Source: CAVPWP01 sp050789285 (GTDB lineage: Bacteria > Pseudomonadota > Alphaproteobacteria > Rhodobacterales > Rhodobacteraceae). From it: a stretch of 64,000 nt of DNA. The stretch is from NCBI RefSeq assembly GCF_050789285.1, contig NZ_JBOUVX010000004.1:62001-126000 (forward strand), in the 5' to 3' direction. This document shows, piece by piece, positions 9,166 through 16,966 of the stretch (its first letter is position 1; each line of letters opens with the position of its first letter). Under the pieces are notes generated by a model that did no database searches, was not told where the DNA came from, and was given only the letters and a program-made list of their open reading frames with translations. Both the position numbers and the translations under genes were made by a program.

Positions 9166-9666
9166 TCAGGCCCCGTCCATCCGGGCATCCGTGGGGACCG
9201 GCCGGTCAAGATACCGCCGCAAGGGTTCGGCGCTGTCCGCATGCCCCGCGGTCTCGCGGTGTAGGAACTCGAGCGCCGCGCGCTCATGTTCGGGGAGACA
9301 GGCAAGCCTCGGGCGATCGGCTTCGGGGCCATCAGCCGCAACCCTTTCGAAATAGGCGACATAGCCCGGATAGGTGCGGCACATCCCGGCCAGCAGCCGG
9401 TCCCAGTCGGGTGCCTCGCGCCGCGCCTGAGCCTGCCCCCGGGCCACAAGGCTGTCGTCATCACGGGGGACAAGGCCGTGCCGGCGCAGCAAGGGCGCAA
9501 TGATGCGCGCTGTGTGCCGTTCGATCTCGGCAAGAAGGCGCAGGCGGTCCTGGCGGTGCGGGTCGTCGAACAACTCGGCGAGGGTGGCGAAATAGGCCTC
9601 GGTCTCGATCTCTTCCTCGTAGGCCAGCGTCAGCCGGTCGAAGTAGTCCTGCCGCGCCCCGGTCAT
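9166..9666 (-). CDS. ferritin-like all-helical protein, function unknown
   Basis: A 166-residue, strongly helical, charged protein. The N-terminal half has the spacing of ferritin-like helices, with EEEIETEAYF (about 17-26), LLAEIERHTARI (about 43-54) and a later LEFLHRE (about 136-142). These Glu and His residues could ligate a metal, but the exact ExxH motif is not clean. The start overlaps the stop of the large flavoprotein gene by 4 bases, so the two are co-translated. I infer a helper or partner of that enzyme, for example in electron or metal handling. No specific function is claimed. Confidence 0.7.
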   Translation of the reverse strand: MTGARQDYFDRLTLAYEEEIETEAYFATLAELFDDPHRQDRLRLLAEIERHTARIIAPLLRRHGLVPRDDDSLVARGQAQARREAPDWDRLLAGMCRTYPGYVAYFERVAADGPEADRPRLACLPEHERAALEFLHRETAGHADSAEPLRRYLDRPVPTDARMDGA

Positions 9667-11765
9667 GGCTTGGCGCGCCCGATATGCGCCCCAAGATCGG
9701 CCACCCGATCGCTGCCGACGTCGATCCGTTCATGCCGGAAGGGCTGGTCTTCGTCGACGACGGTGTCGAGTTCGCGCGCATAGCGGTGGCCGGCATGCAC
9801 CGCCGTGGCGATGATCGAGGGGGCTTCGCAATCGCCGATTCGGGCCAGCGTAAACGGAAGCGGGTCGGTCCCCGCGCGCGCCATGAGGTCCCGGTAGAGG
9901 CCGTCGACAGGCCGACGCGACGTCACCATCACGACCGTTTCGAACGGCATGCGGACCGTCTCGCCGCCATAGACGCAGTCGAGCGCGATTTCGGCGCCGT
10001 CGAAGGACGTCAGGGTCTTCGCGGTCACGATGCCGACGCCCAGCTTCGTCAGCCGGGCCCGCATGCGCCAGGCCTCGACGGTGATGCTGCCATAGTCCGA
10101 CACGCTGTCCGACGGGGTGCAGAGCGTCACTGCGTGCCCTGCCCCGCGCAGCTTTTCGGCCAGGCTGACGGCCATGTAATAGCCGTCTTCGTCGTAGATC
10201 AGCGTGGGTCCTTCAGGAAGCGCGCCATCCATGATGTCGTCGGGGGTCAGGACGCGGTCCAGCGCTGCGCCCTCGGCGATGGCGACGTAGCCCTCGGGCC
10301 CGAACCGTTCCTTGCGCCAGCGCGCCCCGGTGGCGAGGACCACGTGGTCGGCGCCCACGGCAAGGACGTCGTCGGCGGTCATCGGGCTTTCGCGGAAGAC
10401 CTCGACATGGGGCATCTCCTGAAGCTGCTGCATCCGGTAGTCACGGACGCGGGCATATTCGCTCATGCCCGGCAGGGCGGCCTCGCGCGTGACGCGCCCA
10501 CCAAGCTCGCGGGTTGCCTCGGCCAGCATCACCTCATAGCCGCGCGCGCCCAACGCGCGCGCCGCCTCGAGTCCGGCCGGACCCGCGCCCACCACAAGGA
10601 TGCGCGCGTCCGAGCCTTTCGCGGCGATCGCCTCGGGGTGCCAGCCGCGGCGCCATTCCTCGCCCATGGTGGGGTTCTGCGTGCAGCGGATCGGGACGCC
10701 CAGCGCATCGCCCGAATAGCAGATGTTGCAGCCGATGCATTCGCGGATCGCCGACAGCCTGCCCTCCTCGATCTTCTTCGGAAGGAACGGGTCGGCAATA
10801 GACGGGCGGGCCGCCCCGATCAGGTCGGTGACCCCGCGCCGCACCTGGCTTGCCATCGTGTCGGGCGAGGTGAAGCGCCCGACCGTGACCACGGGCTTCG
10901 AGGTCTGCGACCTGACCCAGGCCATGTAGGGCTCGAGCGCGGCCTCCTTGGCGAAGCGCGACACCCCCATCTCGAGCGAGTAGTCGGCGATGTTGATGTC
11001 CCACAGGTCGGGCAGGTCGGCCAGCATGGCGAACATCTCGCGCCGCTCGCCCACGACCGGCACGCCGTCCTCGCCCTCTTCGGCATCGGCGGCAAAGCGC
11101 ACGGCGACGGCGCAGCGGTCCCCCACCGCGTCCTTCGTTTCCTCGATCAGTTCGCGCACGAGACGGACGCGGTTTTCAAGCGATCCGCCGTATTCGTCCG
11201 ATCGCGTGTTCAGCCGGGGCGACAGGAAATGCGACAGCAGGTAGTCGTGCGTCGCATAGACATAGACGATGTCGAAGCCCGCGTCGCGCGCCCGCAGTGC
11301 GGCCAGACGATGCCAGCGGCGCAGGTTTCGGATGTCGGCCTTGTCCATGACACGGGACTGATAGGGTTGGCCGTTCGGGTTGGGAAAGCTGTCGACGTCC
11401 ATCGGCGCGATGCGCGACAGCAGGTTGGCGGTCCGCGCGCCGCCATGCCAAAGCTCGACACCGGCCAGCGCGCCATGGGCGTGGACGGCGTCGGTCATCA
11501 GCGCGTTCGCGCGGATGTCGCTGTCGTCCCAGAGCGAGGCATAGGGATAGGGCAGATCGTCGGAGGATGGGTGAATCGAGGCATACTCGGTGCAGACCAC
11601 GCCCCAGCCGCCTTCGGCCTTGACCCCGCGCATGGCGGCCAGCGTGCGCGGTCGAAGCCAGCCCATCCCGGTGCAATGCGGCACCTGGTAAAACCGGTTT
11701 TTGGCCGTCACCGGCCCGATCCTCACGGGCTCGAACAGGATGTCGTAGCGGGGGTCCCTCGTCAT
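9663..11765 (-). CDS. trimethylamine/histamine dehydrogenase-family flavoprotein (NADH:flavin oxidoreductase type)
   Basis: A 700-residue enzyme with the full architecture of trimethylamine dehydrogenase. There is an N-terminal TIM barrel (1-335), a 4Fe-4S cluster site Cys343, Cys346, Cys349 and Cys361, then a dinucleotide-binding module starting at ILVVGAGPAGLEAARAL. Cys31 in YQVPHCTGMGW matches the cysteine that bonds covalently to FMN, and Tyr170/His173 match the catalytic Tyr-His pair. Of the three aromatic residues that bind trimethylamine only Tyr61 is kept: the Trp355 equivalent is Asp353, as in histamine dehydrogenase, and Trp264 is lost. I therefore predict oxidative deamination or demethylation of a different amine. 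It is followed by a ferritin-like gene and preceded by a TetR gene, both with 4-base overlaps. Confidence 0.9.
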   Translation of the reverse strand: MTRDPRYDILFEPVRIGPVTAKNRFYQVPHCTGMGWLRPRTLAAMRGVKAEGGWGVVCTEYASIHPSSDDLPYPYASLWDDSDIRANALMTDAVHAHGALAGVELWHGGARTANLLSRIAPMDVDSFPNPNGQPYQSRVMDKADIRNLRRWHRLAALRARDAGFDIVYVYATHDYLLSHFLSPRLNTRSDEYGGSLENRVRLVRELIEETKDAVGDRCAVAVRFAADAEEGEDGVPVVGERREMFAMLADLPDLWDINIADYSLEMGVSRFAKEAALEPYMAWVRSQTSKPVVTVGRFTSPDTMASQVRRGVTDLIGAARPSIADPFLPKKIEEGRLSAIRECIGCNICYSGDALGVPIRCTQNPTMGEEWRRGWHPEAIAAKGSDARILVVGAGPAGLEAARALGARGYEVMLAEATRELGGRVTREAALPGMSEYARVRDYRMQQLQEMPHVEVFRESPMTADDVLAVGADHVVLATGARWRKERFGPEGYVAIAEGAALDRVLTPDDIMDGALPEGPTLIYDEDGYYMAVSLAEKLRGAGHAVTLCTPSDSVSDYGSITVEAWRMRARLTKLGVGIVTAKTLTSFDGAEIALDCVYGGETVRMPFETVVMVTSRRPVDGLYRDLMARAGTDPLPFTLARIGDCEAPSIIATAVHAGHRYARELDTVVDEDQPFRHERIDVGSDRVADLGAHIGRAKP

Positions 11766-12478
11766 GGTTCGGCCACCTCGTCGATCTTTTCTTTGCGGGG
11801 GGCATTCGTCGCGGCGGGGCTTGCCGGCCCGGGATGGAAATGCCGGGGGAAGACGGTGCCAAGATAAAGGTGGATCTGGCGCCGCGATCCTTCGCGGGTG
11901 AAACTTCCCGGATACATCAGCATGTTGAGCCAGAACCCGTCATAAAGCGCCTCAAGCATCCCGGCCACCTCGTGGGCCGGGGGGCCGTCGTAACCGCCTT
12001 CGGCAAGGATGCGGGCGCATAGCCTGGTCGAAACCTCGATGCGGCGGCTGTCCATCCCGTCGACAAGCGCGCGATAGACCGCCCGCCGTCCGGCCTCGCC
12101 GAAGAAGGCGTACCAGACCGACAGCTTCTTGCGGGTGCAGATGCGGGGGTGGAAATGCGCGTCGACGATCGCCAGAAGCTTGGCCGGGGCACCGAGGTCA
12201 GCGTCGCGATAGGCCTTTTCCCACAGGTCGTGATGTTCGCGCGCAAGAAAGACAAGTGTCTCTTCCAGCAGCTTCTGCTTGCTCTGGAAATGGAAGTTGA
12301 CGATGCCAAGCGACAGCCCGGCAAGCTCGGTCACCGTGGTCATGGTGGTGCCCCCGATCCCGTGCCGGGCGATCGAGGTGATCGTGGCGTCGACCAGTTG
12401 CCGCCGCCGAACCTCTTTCGAGGCGGTTCGGGGCGTCGCCTTGTCGTTTCGCGCAGACCGCTTCGCAGAGGCGGGCAT
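11762..12478 (-). CDS. TetR family regulator, BetI-like
   Basis: A 238-residue repressor-type protein. The helix-turn-helix lies at about 25-75 (VDATITSIARHGIGGTTMTT followed by LAGLSLGIVNFHFQSKQ). The remainder resembles BetI-like ligand domains (KLSVWYAFFGEA near 110-125). A basic extension precedes the DNA-binding domain. The gene sits between the importer ATPase (49-base gap) and the flavoprotein (4-base overlap), inside the operon it probably controls. Two 14-bp inverted repeats in the 16594-16966 control region are candidate operators. The inducer would be the transported amine or a product, which is inference. Confidence 0.88.
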   Translation of the reverse strand: MPASAKRSARNDKATPRTASKEVRRRQLVDATITSIARHGIGGTTMTTVTELAGLSLGIVNFHFQSKQKLLEETLVFLAREHHDLWEKAYRDADLGAPAKLLAIVDAHFHPRICTRKKLSVWYAFFGEAGRRAVYRALVDGMDSRRIEVSTRLCARILAEGGYDGPPAHEVAGMLEALYDGFWLNMLMYPGSFTREGSRRQIHLYLGTVFPRHFHPGPASPAATNAPRKEKIDEVAEP

Positions 12479-12527
12479 GGGGTATCCGGTTCGTCGGGGG
12501 CAGCCAGATGGCCGCCGGGTTTCAGGC

Positions 12528-13628
12528 TCAGTCCGGGTCGAGGACGATGACCGATCCGGGCTTCCAGCTCAGCCAGACAGGTGTGTCGCCAGAGGGCAGG
12601 TCCGCGCCCGCGCGCGTCTGGTTCGGCACCGACACAGCCACCGGCGCCTCCCTGTTGTCGATCCTGACATAGAAGTGGCTGCGCTCGCCCAGGAAGGCCG
12701 AGGTCGCGAGATGCCCCTGCACCGCCGGCCCGTCCAAGGGGCGTTCGGCCGAAAGGATGAGTTTCTCGGGTCGCAGGGCGATCTGGACGGTGGCGCCATC
12801 GGGCCGGTCCTCCTGGCCCTCGGGGATGGGCAGCAGGCCCAGCCCCTCGGCGTCGATCGCGACCGACGCGCCGCCGTTCCGGCGCACCTGTCCGGGAAAG
12901 AAGTTCATGCTGCCGATGAAGCTGGCCACGGCGCGCGAGCGCGGCGTCTCGTAAAGACCGGTCGGCGTGTCGACCTGAAGCACGCGACCGCCCTGCATCA
13001 CCGCGATGCGGTCGCTCAGCGTCAGCGCCTCTTCCTGGTCGTGGGTGACGAAGACGAAGGTGATGCCGACCTTGCGCTGCAACTCGCGCAGTTCAAGCTG
13101 CATCTGTTCGCGCAGTTGCTTGTCGAGCGCGCCCAGCGGCTCGTCCAGCAAGAGCACCTTGGGTTTCAGGATCAGCGCCCGGGCCAGCGCGATGCGCTGG
13201 CGCTGGCCGCCCGAAAGCTCGTTCGCCTTGCGCCGGCCGTAGCCCGAAAGCTTGATGAGGTCGAGCATCTCGTCGACCATCTCGTCGCGGCGCGCGCGCG
13301 GCAGCTTCTGCTTGCGCAGTCCGTAGGCGATGTTGTCGCGCACGTTGAGGTGCGGGAAGATCGCGTAGCTCTGGAACACCATGTTCACGGGACGGTGGTG
13401 CGGCGGCACGTCGGACATCGGCTGGCCGTCGATGAAGATTTCGCCCGAACTGGGAAACTCGAATCCCGCCAGCATCCGCAGAAGCGTGGTCTTGCCGCAG
13501 CCCGACGCCCCGAGAAGCGAGAAGAACTCGCCGCGCCCGATGTCGATCGACACGTTGTTGATCGCGCGGAAGGACCCGAACATCTTCGAGACATCCCGGA
13601 TCGAGATGAAGTCGGCGTCCGCGCTCAT
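12528..13628 (-). CDS. ABC transporter ATP-binding protein, PotA-like (second importer)
   Basis: A 366-residue ATPase with Walker A GASGCGKTT, signature LSGGQRQR, Walker B LLLDEPLGALD and switch His in FVTHDQEEAL. A C-terminal TOBE domain follows. I start it at the ATG at 13628, which overlaps the permease stop by 4 bases (ATGA); longer readings run into the permease gene in another frame. It energises the second PotBC-type permease pair. Compared with the ATPase at 1755-2822 it is a paralogue of the same class rather than a recent copy. Confidence 0.92.
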   Translation of the reverse strand: MSADADFISIRDVSKMFGSFRAINNVSIDIGRGEFFSLLGASGCGKTTLLRMLAGFEFPSSGEIFIDGQPMSDVPPHHRPVNMVFQSYAIFPHLNVRDNIAYGLRKQKLPRARRDEMVDEMLDLIKLSGYGRRKANELSGGQRQRIALARALILKPKVLLLDEPLGALDKQLREQMQLELRELQRKVGITFVFVTHDQEEALTLSDRIAVMQGGRVLQVDTPTGLYETPRSRAVASFIGSMNFFPGQVRRNGGASVAIDAEGLGLLPIPEGQEDRPDGATVQIALRPEKLILSAERPLDGPAVQGHLATSAFLGERSHFYVRIDNREAPVAVSVPNQTRAGADLPSGDTPVWLSWKPGSVIVLDPD

Positions 13629-14449
13629 TCGCTTTTCCCTTCGCCCAATCCGTCGGAGACGCCCATCCGCCCGACCCACTGCGCGATGAAGATCAGCGGC
13701 ACCGAGAAGAACAGGATGAGCGAGGCCATCGCCAGAACCGAAGGAAACTCCTGCGGGAAGCGCAGCTGACCCCAGATGTACATCGGCAGGGTCGGATCGG
13801 TTCCGGACAGGAAGAAGGCCATGATGAACTCGTCGAAGGAGATGGTGAAGGTCAGAAGCAGGCTGGCCACGATCCCGGGGAAGACCATTGGGAAGGTCAC
13901 GCGCCAGAAGGTCCACCAGCCGTTTTCGCCCAGGTCGGCCGAGGCCTCTTCCAGCGAGGGGTCGAAGCCGTCGAAGCGGGGCAGAAGCGTGGCAACCGAG
14001 AAGGGAAGGCAGACGATCAGATGCCCCAGCGTGACGGTGTAAAGCGACAGCGGCACGCCAAGCCGGCTGAGCAGCACCAGAAGCGCCACCCCGAAGATGA
14101 TGCCGGGAATGACGAGCGGCATCATGATGAACGTCACCAGCGCACTCTTCCCGGGGATACGGTACCGCGTGATGGCGCGCGCGGCGACGACGCCAAGGAT
14201 GGTCGACACCACCGCGACCGAGACCCCCACGCGAATGCTGTTCCACATCGCGTTCCAGACCGGCTCGCGGGTCCAGAGTTCCGCGTACCACCGAAACGTG
14301 AACCCCTCGAGCGGGAAGCGCACGTAGATCGAATCGTTCAGGCTGAACATCGGGATGAACAGCACCGGCAGGTAGAGCACCACAAGGAACACCGCCGCAT
14401 AGACCTGAAGCGGACGGTTCGGCTGCCGGAGGTAGGACCCGTCACTCAT
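13625..14449 (-). CDS. ABC transporter permease, PotC-like (second importer)
   Basis: A 274-residue inner-membrane permease. The first helix is at about 16-36, and the EAA loop is near 165-190 (LEEASADLGENGWWTFWRVT). It starts 10 bases after the PotB-like gene and overlaps the ATPase start by 4 bases. With its PotB-like partner it forms the channel of the importer that serves the amine-oxidation operon. Confidence 0.9.
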   Translation of the reverse strand: MSDGSYLRQPNRPLQVYAAVFLVVLYLPVLFIPMFSLNDSIYVRFPLEGFTFRWYAELWTREPVWNAMWNSIRVGVSVAVVSTILGVVAARAITRYRIPGKSALVTFIMMPLVIPGIIFGVALLVLLSRLGVPLSLYTVTLGHLIVCLPFSVATLLPRFDGFDPSLEEASADLGENGWWTFWRVTFPMVFPGIVASLLLTFTISFDEFIMAFFLSGTDPTLPMYIWGQLRFPQEFPSVLAMASLILFFSVPLIFIAQWVGRMGVSDGLGEGKSE

Positions 14450-14459
14450 GCCCGGTCCT

Positions 14460-15404
14460 TCATGCCAGCCGCTCCTGCGCCTTGCGGGTGACGAACAGGA
14501 ACGCCACCGCGATGGCCGAAATCCAGAGCATCAGCACGATCGAAAGCGCAGCGCCCATCGGCCAGTTGTTCACCGGCCCGAACTGGACCTGGATGAAGTT
14601 GCCGATCATCAGGCCATCGGGTCCGCCCAGAAGCGCCGGGGTGATGTAGTCGCCTGTGGTCGGGATGAAGATCAGGAACGAGGCCGCGATCACGCCCGGC
14701 ATCGACAGCGGCAGCGTGACCCGGAAGAACCGCGCCATCGGTCCATCGCCCAGATCGGTCGCGGCCTCGAGCAGCGATTTGTCGATCTTCTCGAGCGAGA
14801 CGTAAAGCGGCAGGATCGCGAAGGCCGCCCAGGCATGGGCCAGCGTGATGATGACCGCCTCCTGACTGTAGAGCAGGAACTCGAGAGGCGCCTCGATCCA
14901 GCCCAGCGACATCAGCGCCGAGTTGATGACGCCTTCGTAGCCCAGGATCACCTTCCATGCGAAAACGCGCAGAAGATAGCTGGTCCAGAACGGCAGCGTG
15001 ATCAGGATGAGCCAGAGCATCTTGTTGCGATGCACATGGAAGGCCACGAAATAGGCCATCGGATAGCACAACAGGACCGTGGCCGCCGTGGCCATCGCCG
15101 AAATCCAGAGCGACCGGCTGAGGAGCGTGCCGAAGATCGGTTCGGCGACGATGCGGCGGTAGTTGTCGAGGGTCAGCGTGGTGTCGAACTCGAAGCCCTG
15201 CCGGGTCCAGAGGCTGAGAACCACGAGAATGACGAAGGGGATCACGATGCCCGCCGTCAGGATCAGTAGGGTCGGCGACATCAGCAGATAGCCGCGCAAC
15301 GCCTCGTGCCGGTAAAGCAGGCCGGAAAGACGCCCCGCACGGCGCCCGGGGCTGCGTAGTGTCCGCGTCTCGGCGGCGAGGTCGGACGGAAGCGTGTCGG
15401 TCAT
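14460..15404 (-). CDS. ABC transporter permease, PotB-like (second importer)
   Basis: A 314-residue inner-membrane permease. A roughly 35-residue cytoplasmic N-terminus precedes the first helix (about 40-63). The EAA loop appears near 205-230 (LLEAATDLGDGPMARFFRVT). It lies 67 bases after the binding-protein gene, and this gap contains a perfect 10-bp hairpin. Such spacing is common where the binding protein is made in excess over the membrane parts. Confidence 0.9.
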   Translation of the reverse strand: MTDTLPSDLAAETRTLRSPGRRAGRLSGLLYRHEALRGYLLMSPTLLILTAGIVIPFVILVVLSLWTRQGFEFDTTLTLDNYRRIVAEPIFGTLLSRSLWISAMATAATVLLCYPMAYFVAFHVHRNKMLWLILITLPFWTSYLLRVFAWKVILGYEGVINSALMSLGWIEAPLEFLLYSQEAVIITLAHAWAAFAILPLYVSLEKIDKSLLEAATDLGDGPMARFFRVTLPLSMPGVIAASFLIFIPTTGDYITPALLGGPDGLMIGNFIQVQFGPVNNWPMGAALSIVLMLWISAIAVAFLFVTRKAQERLA

Positions 15405-15427
15405 GGTGTCCCGGTGTCAGGAATGTC

Positions 15428-15461
15428 CGGTGTCCGCCGCCCGAAGGCCGTGCGGACACCG
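15428..15461 (-). promoter_or_regulatory. intercistronic RNA hairpin between binding-protein and permease genes
   Basis: The arms 15428-15437 and 15452-15461 (CGGTGTCCGC and its reverse complement) form a perfect 10-bp stem with a 14-base loop. It falls in the 67-base gap after the binding-protein gene. There is no T-run after it, so it is more likely an mRNA-stabilising or processing hairpin than a full terminator. Hairpins at this place in ABC operons are known to raise the level of the binding protein relative to the permeases. Confidence 0.55.
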
Positions 15462-15471
15462 TCTGGATCGG

Positions 15472-16593
15472 TCAGAACCCGGCCTTGATCTGTTCGAACG
15501 TGTCGTTCATCCGGGTTTCCCATTCCTGCGACTGCGGGACCTGGAAGTGGCCCGCCTCGAGGATCTCGATCGGGTTCGTGCTGAGACCAAGGCCGGCAAG
15601 CGTCTCGGCATCGAAGGCCTCGAACGCCTTGGCGTTCGAATGGCCGTAGCCATAGTCGTTGATCATGAACTTGCCGGACTCGACGCTGAGCAGCGAGTCG
15701 ATGATGTCATAGGCATAATCGAGGTTCGGCGCGTCCTTGTGGATCATCAGGCCGCAGACCCAGGTCAGCGCCCCTTCCTTGGGCTTGGCGAACTGGACCG
15801 GGACGCCTTCGGACCGCAGCAGGGTCGCCGAGCTGTTCCAGGTCATCGCCGCGACAAGCTCGCCCGAGGCCAGGGCCTGCTCGAGCGTGGTCGTATCGTC
15901 GGTATAGACACGGATCAGCGGGCGCTGCTCGCGCATCGCCGCCGCGATCGTGTCGAAGGCCTCGTCGCTGTCGATGTTGGCGAAATCGACGCCCGCCTTG
16001 ATGGCGCCGCACCACCAGGCATCCGCCCCGGCGGCAAGCGAGCCAAGCCGGCCGGCATAGCGCTGATCCCAGAGCATGTCCCAGCTTTCCTCGCCCTCGA
16101 GCTCGAAGAGATCGGTGCGATACGTGACCGAGGTCTGTCCCCAGTCGAAGGGCGCCATCCAGATCGCGCCACTGCCCGCGTCGTTGCCGGCCAGGTTGAC
16201 GAGTTCAGGCATGACATCGGGCCAGTTCGACAGACGCGACGGGTCGATCGACTGGAAAAGCCCGGTCTGCACCCAGCGCGGCATCGACAGGTTGCAGGGG
16301 TGCGACACGTCCACGACGAACCCACCCCGCATCTTGGTCAGCGCCTCTTCCGAGCCGCCGAAGATCGCGAAGTTGGGCAGGGTGCCATGCTTTGCCTGAT
16401 AGGGCACGAAAAGCTCGGGAATGTCGTATCCGCCCCAGGTGAAGTAGGTGGCGTCGGACGCGCTTGCCTGCGCGCGCCGCGGCAGAAGCGGCACCGAGGT
16501 CACCGCAAGTCCTGCCGCCATGAGCGACTTGGTGAAGGCGCGACGGCTGAGCTTGCCTTCGCGCATCGCGCCGAGTTGATCGAGTACATCCAT
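15472..16593 (-). CDS. extracellular solute-binding protein, PotD-like, Tat-exported
   Basis: A 373-residue periplasmic binding protein of the PotD class (TWGGYDIPELFVPYQAKHG near 52-70). The N-terminus carries a twin-arginine motif SRRAFTK (about 16-22) followed by a hydrophobic stretch ending near ASA, so export is probably by the Tat route as a folded protein. It is the first gene of the leftward run containing permeases, ATPase, TetR regulator and TMADH-like enzyme. The substrate is unknown; the operon suggests a methylated or cationic amine. Its promoter must lie in 16594-16966. Confidence 0.9.
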   Translation of the reverse strand: MDVLDQLGAMREGKLSRRAFTKSLMAAGLAVTSVPLLPRRAQASASDATYFTWGGYDIPELFVPYQAKHGTLPNFAIFGGSEEALTKMRGGFVVDVSHPCNLSMPRWVQTGLFQSIDPSRLSNWPDVMPELVNLAGNDAGSGAIWMAPFDWGQTSVTYRTDLFELEGEESWDMLWDQRYAGRLGSLAAGADAWWCGAIKAGVDFANIDSDEAFDTIAAAMREQRPLIRVYTDDTTTLEQALASGELVAAMTWNSSATLLRSEGVPVQFAKPKEGALTWVCGLMIHKDAPNLDYAYDIIDSLLSVESGKFMINDYGYGHSNAKAFEAFDAETLAGLGLSTNPIEILEAGHFQVPQSQEWETRMNDTFEQIKAGF

Positions 16594-16735
16594 GAAGTGC
16601 CGTCTCCCCTGTTGATCGAGTCCGCCCCACGCGGCCCGTTTTCGGGATGATCATGGCCTCGACAGCATCGGACCGAACCGCCGCGACAGGGTGCGGAAGC
16701 CCGCCCATTCCCTCCAGACCCGTCCATCCTCTCTC

Positions 16736-16749
16736 TGAATACTCATTCA
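16736..16749. promoter_or_regulatory. candidate TetR/BetI-like operator 1
   Basis: The sequence TGAATACTCATTCA is a perfect inverted repeat, TGAAT-N4-ATTCA, followed by AT. It lies 142 bases upstream of the binding-protein start. A second copy with the same outer bases is 144 bases away. Half-sites with TTCA/TGAA are typical of BetI-type repressors, and a BetI-like TetR gene is in the operon. Binding is inferred. Confidence 0.55.
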
Positions 16750-16879
16750 ATCGTGACGGGCATCCTTGCACTGAGTCAAGCGATTTGACGCGCATGGCGC
16801 ATCGTGGCGACAACCAAGGGAAAGCCCACGCAAGAAGGACGTGGCGCGCCCCCGGGCCCGGGCACGGCCGGAAATCGAC

Positions 16880-16893
16880 TGAATGCCCGTTCA
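16880..16893. promoter_or_regulatory. candidate TetR/BetI-like operator 2
   Basis: The sequence TGAATGCCCGTTCA matches operator 1 in the pattern TGAAT-N4-(A/G)TTCA and is also followed by AT. It lies 73 bases upstream of the rightward dehydrogenase-like gene, a position suited to controlling that promoter. Confidence 0.55.
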
Positions 16894-16966
16894 ATCAATT
16901 GCAACGTGGCCCGCCGGCTGCTAGCGAGACTGCAGGATCGCCTGAAAAGCCCAAGGAGGCACGCGG

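Larger units (their letters stand above)
16594..16966. promoter_or_regulatory. divergent control region of the amine operon
   Basis: A 373-base gene-free region between the leftward binding-protein gene and the rightward dimethylglycine-dehydrogenase-like gene. It must hold both promoters. It contains two matching inverted repeats (16736-16749 and 16880-16893) and a GGAGG ribosome binding site for the rightward gene. I cannot assign -35/-10 boxes with confidence, and no small ORF in it looks real. Confidence 0.7.

Noticed and set aside
8922..9533. 203-codon leftward frame over the ferritin-like gene
   Set aside because: Overlaps the ferritin-like and small Cys ORFs in another frame, rich in Arg/Pro/Gly; the two smaller frames fit the operon spacing better.
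9684..11867. 727-codon open frame antisense to the TMADH-like gene
   Set aside because: Opposite strand has complete enzyme motifs; this frame is low-complexity and Arg/Gly/His-rich.
12528..14291. Longer reading of the second PotA-like ATPase
   Set aside because: The added N-terminal part is the permease gene in another frame; the ATGA overlap at 13628 is the natural start.
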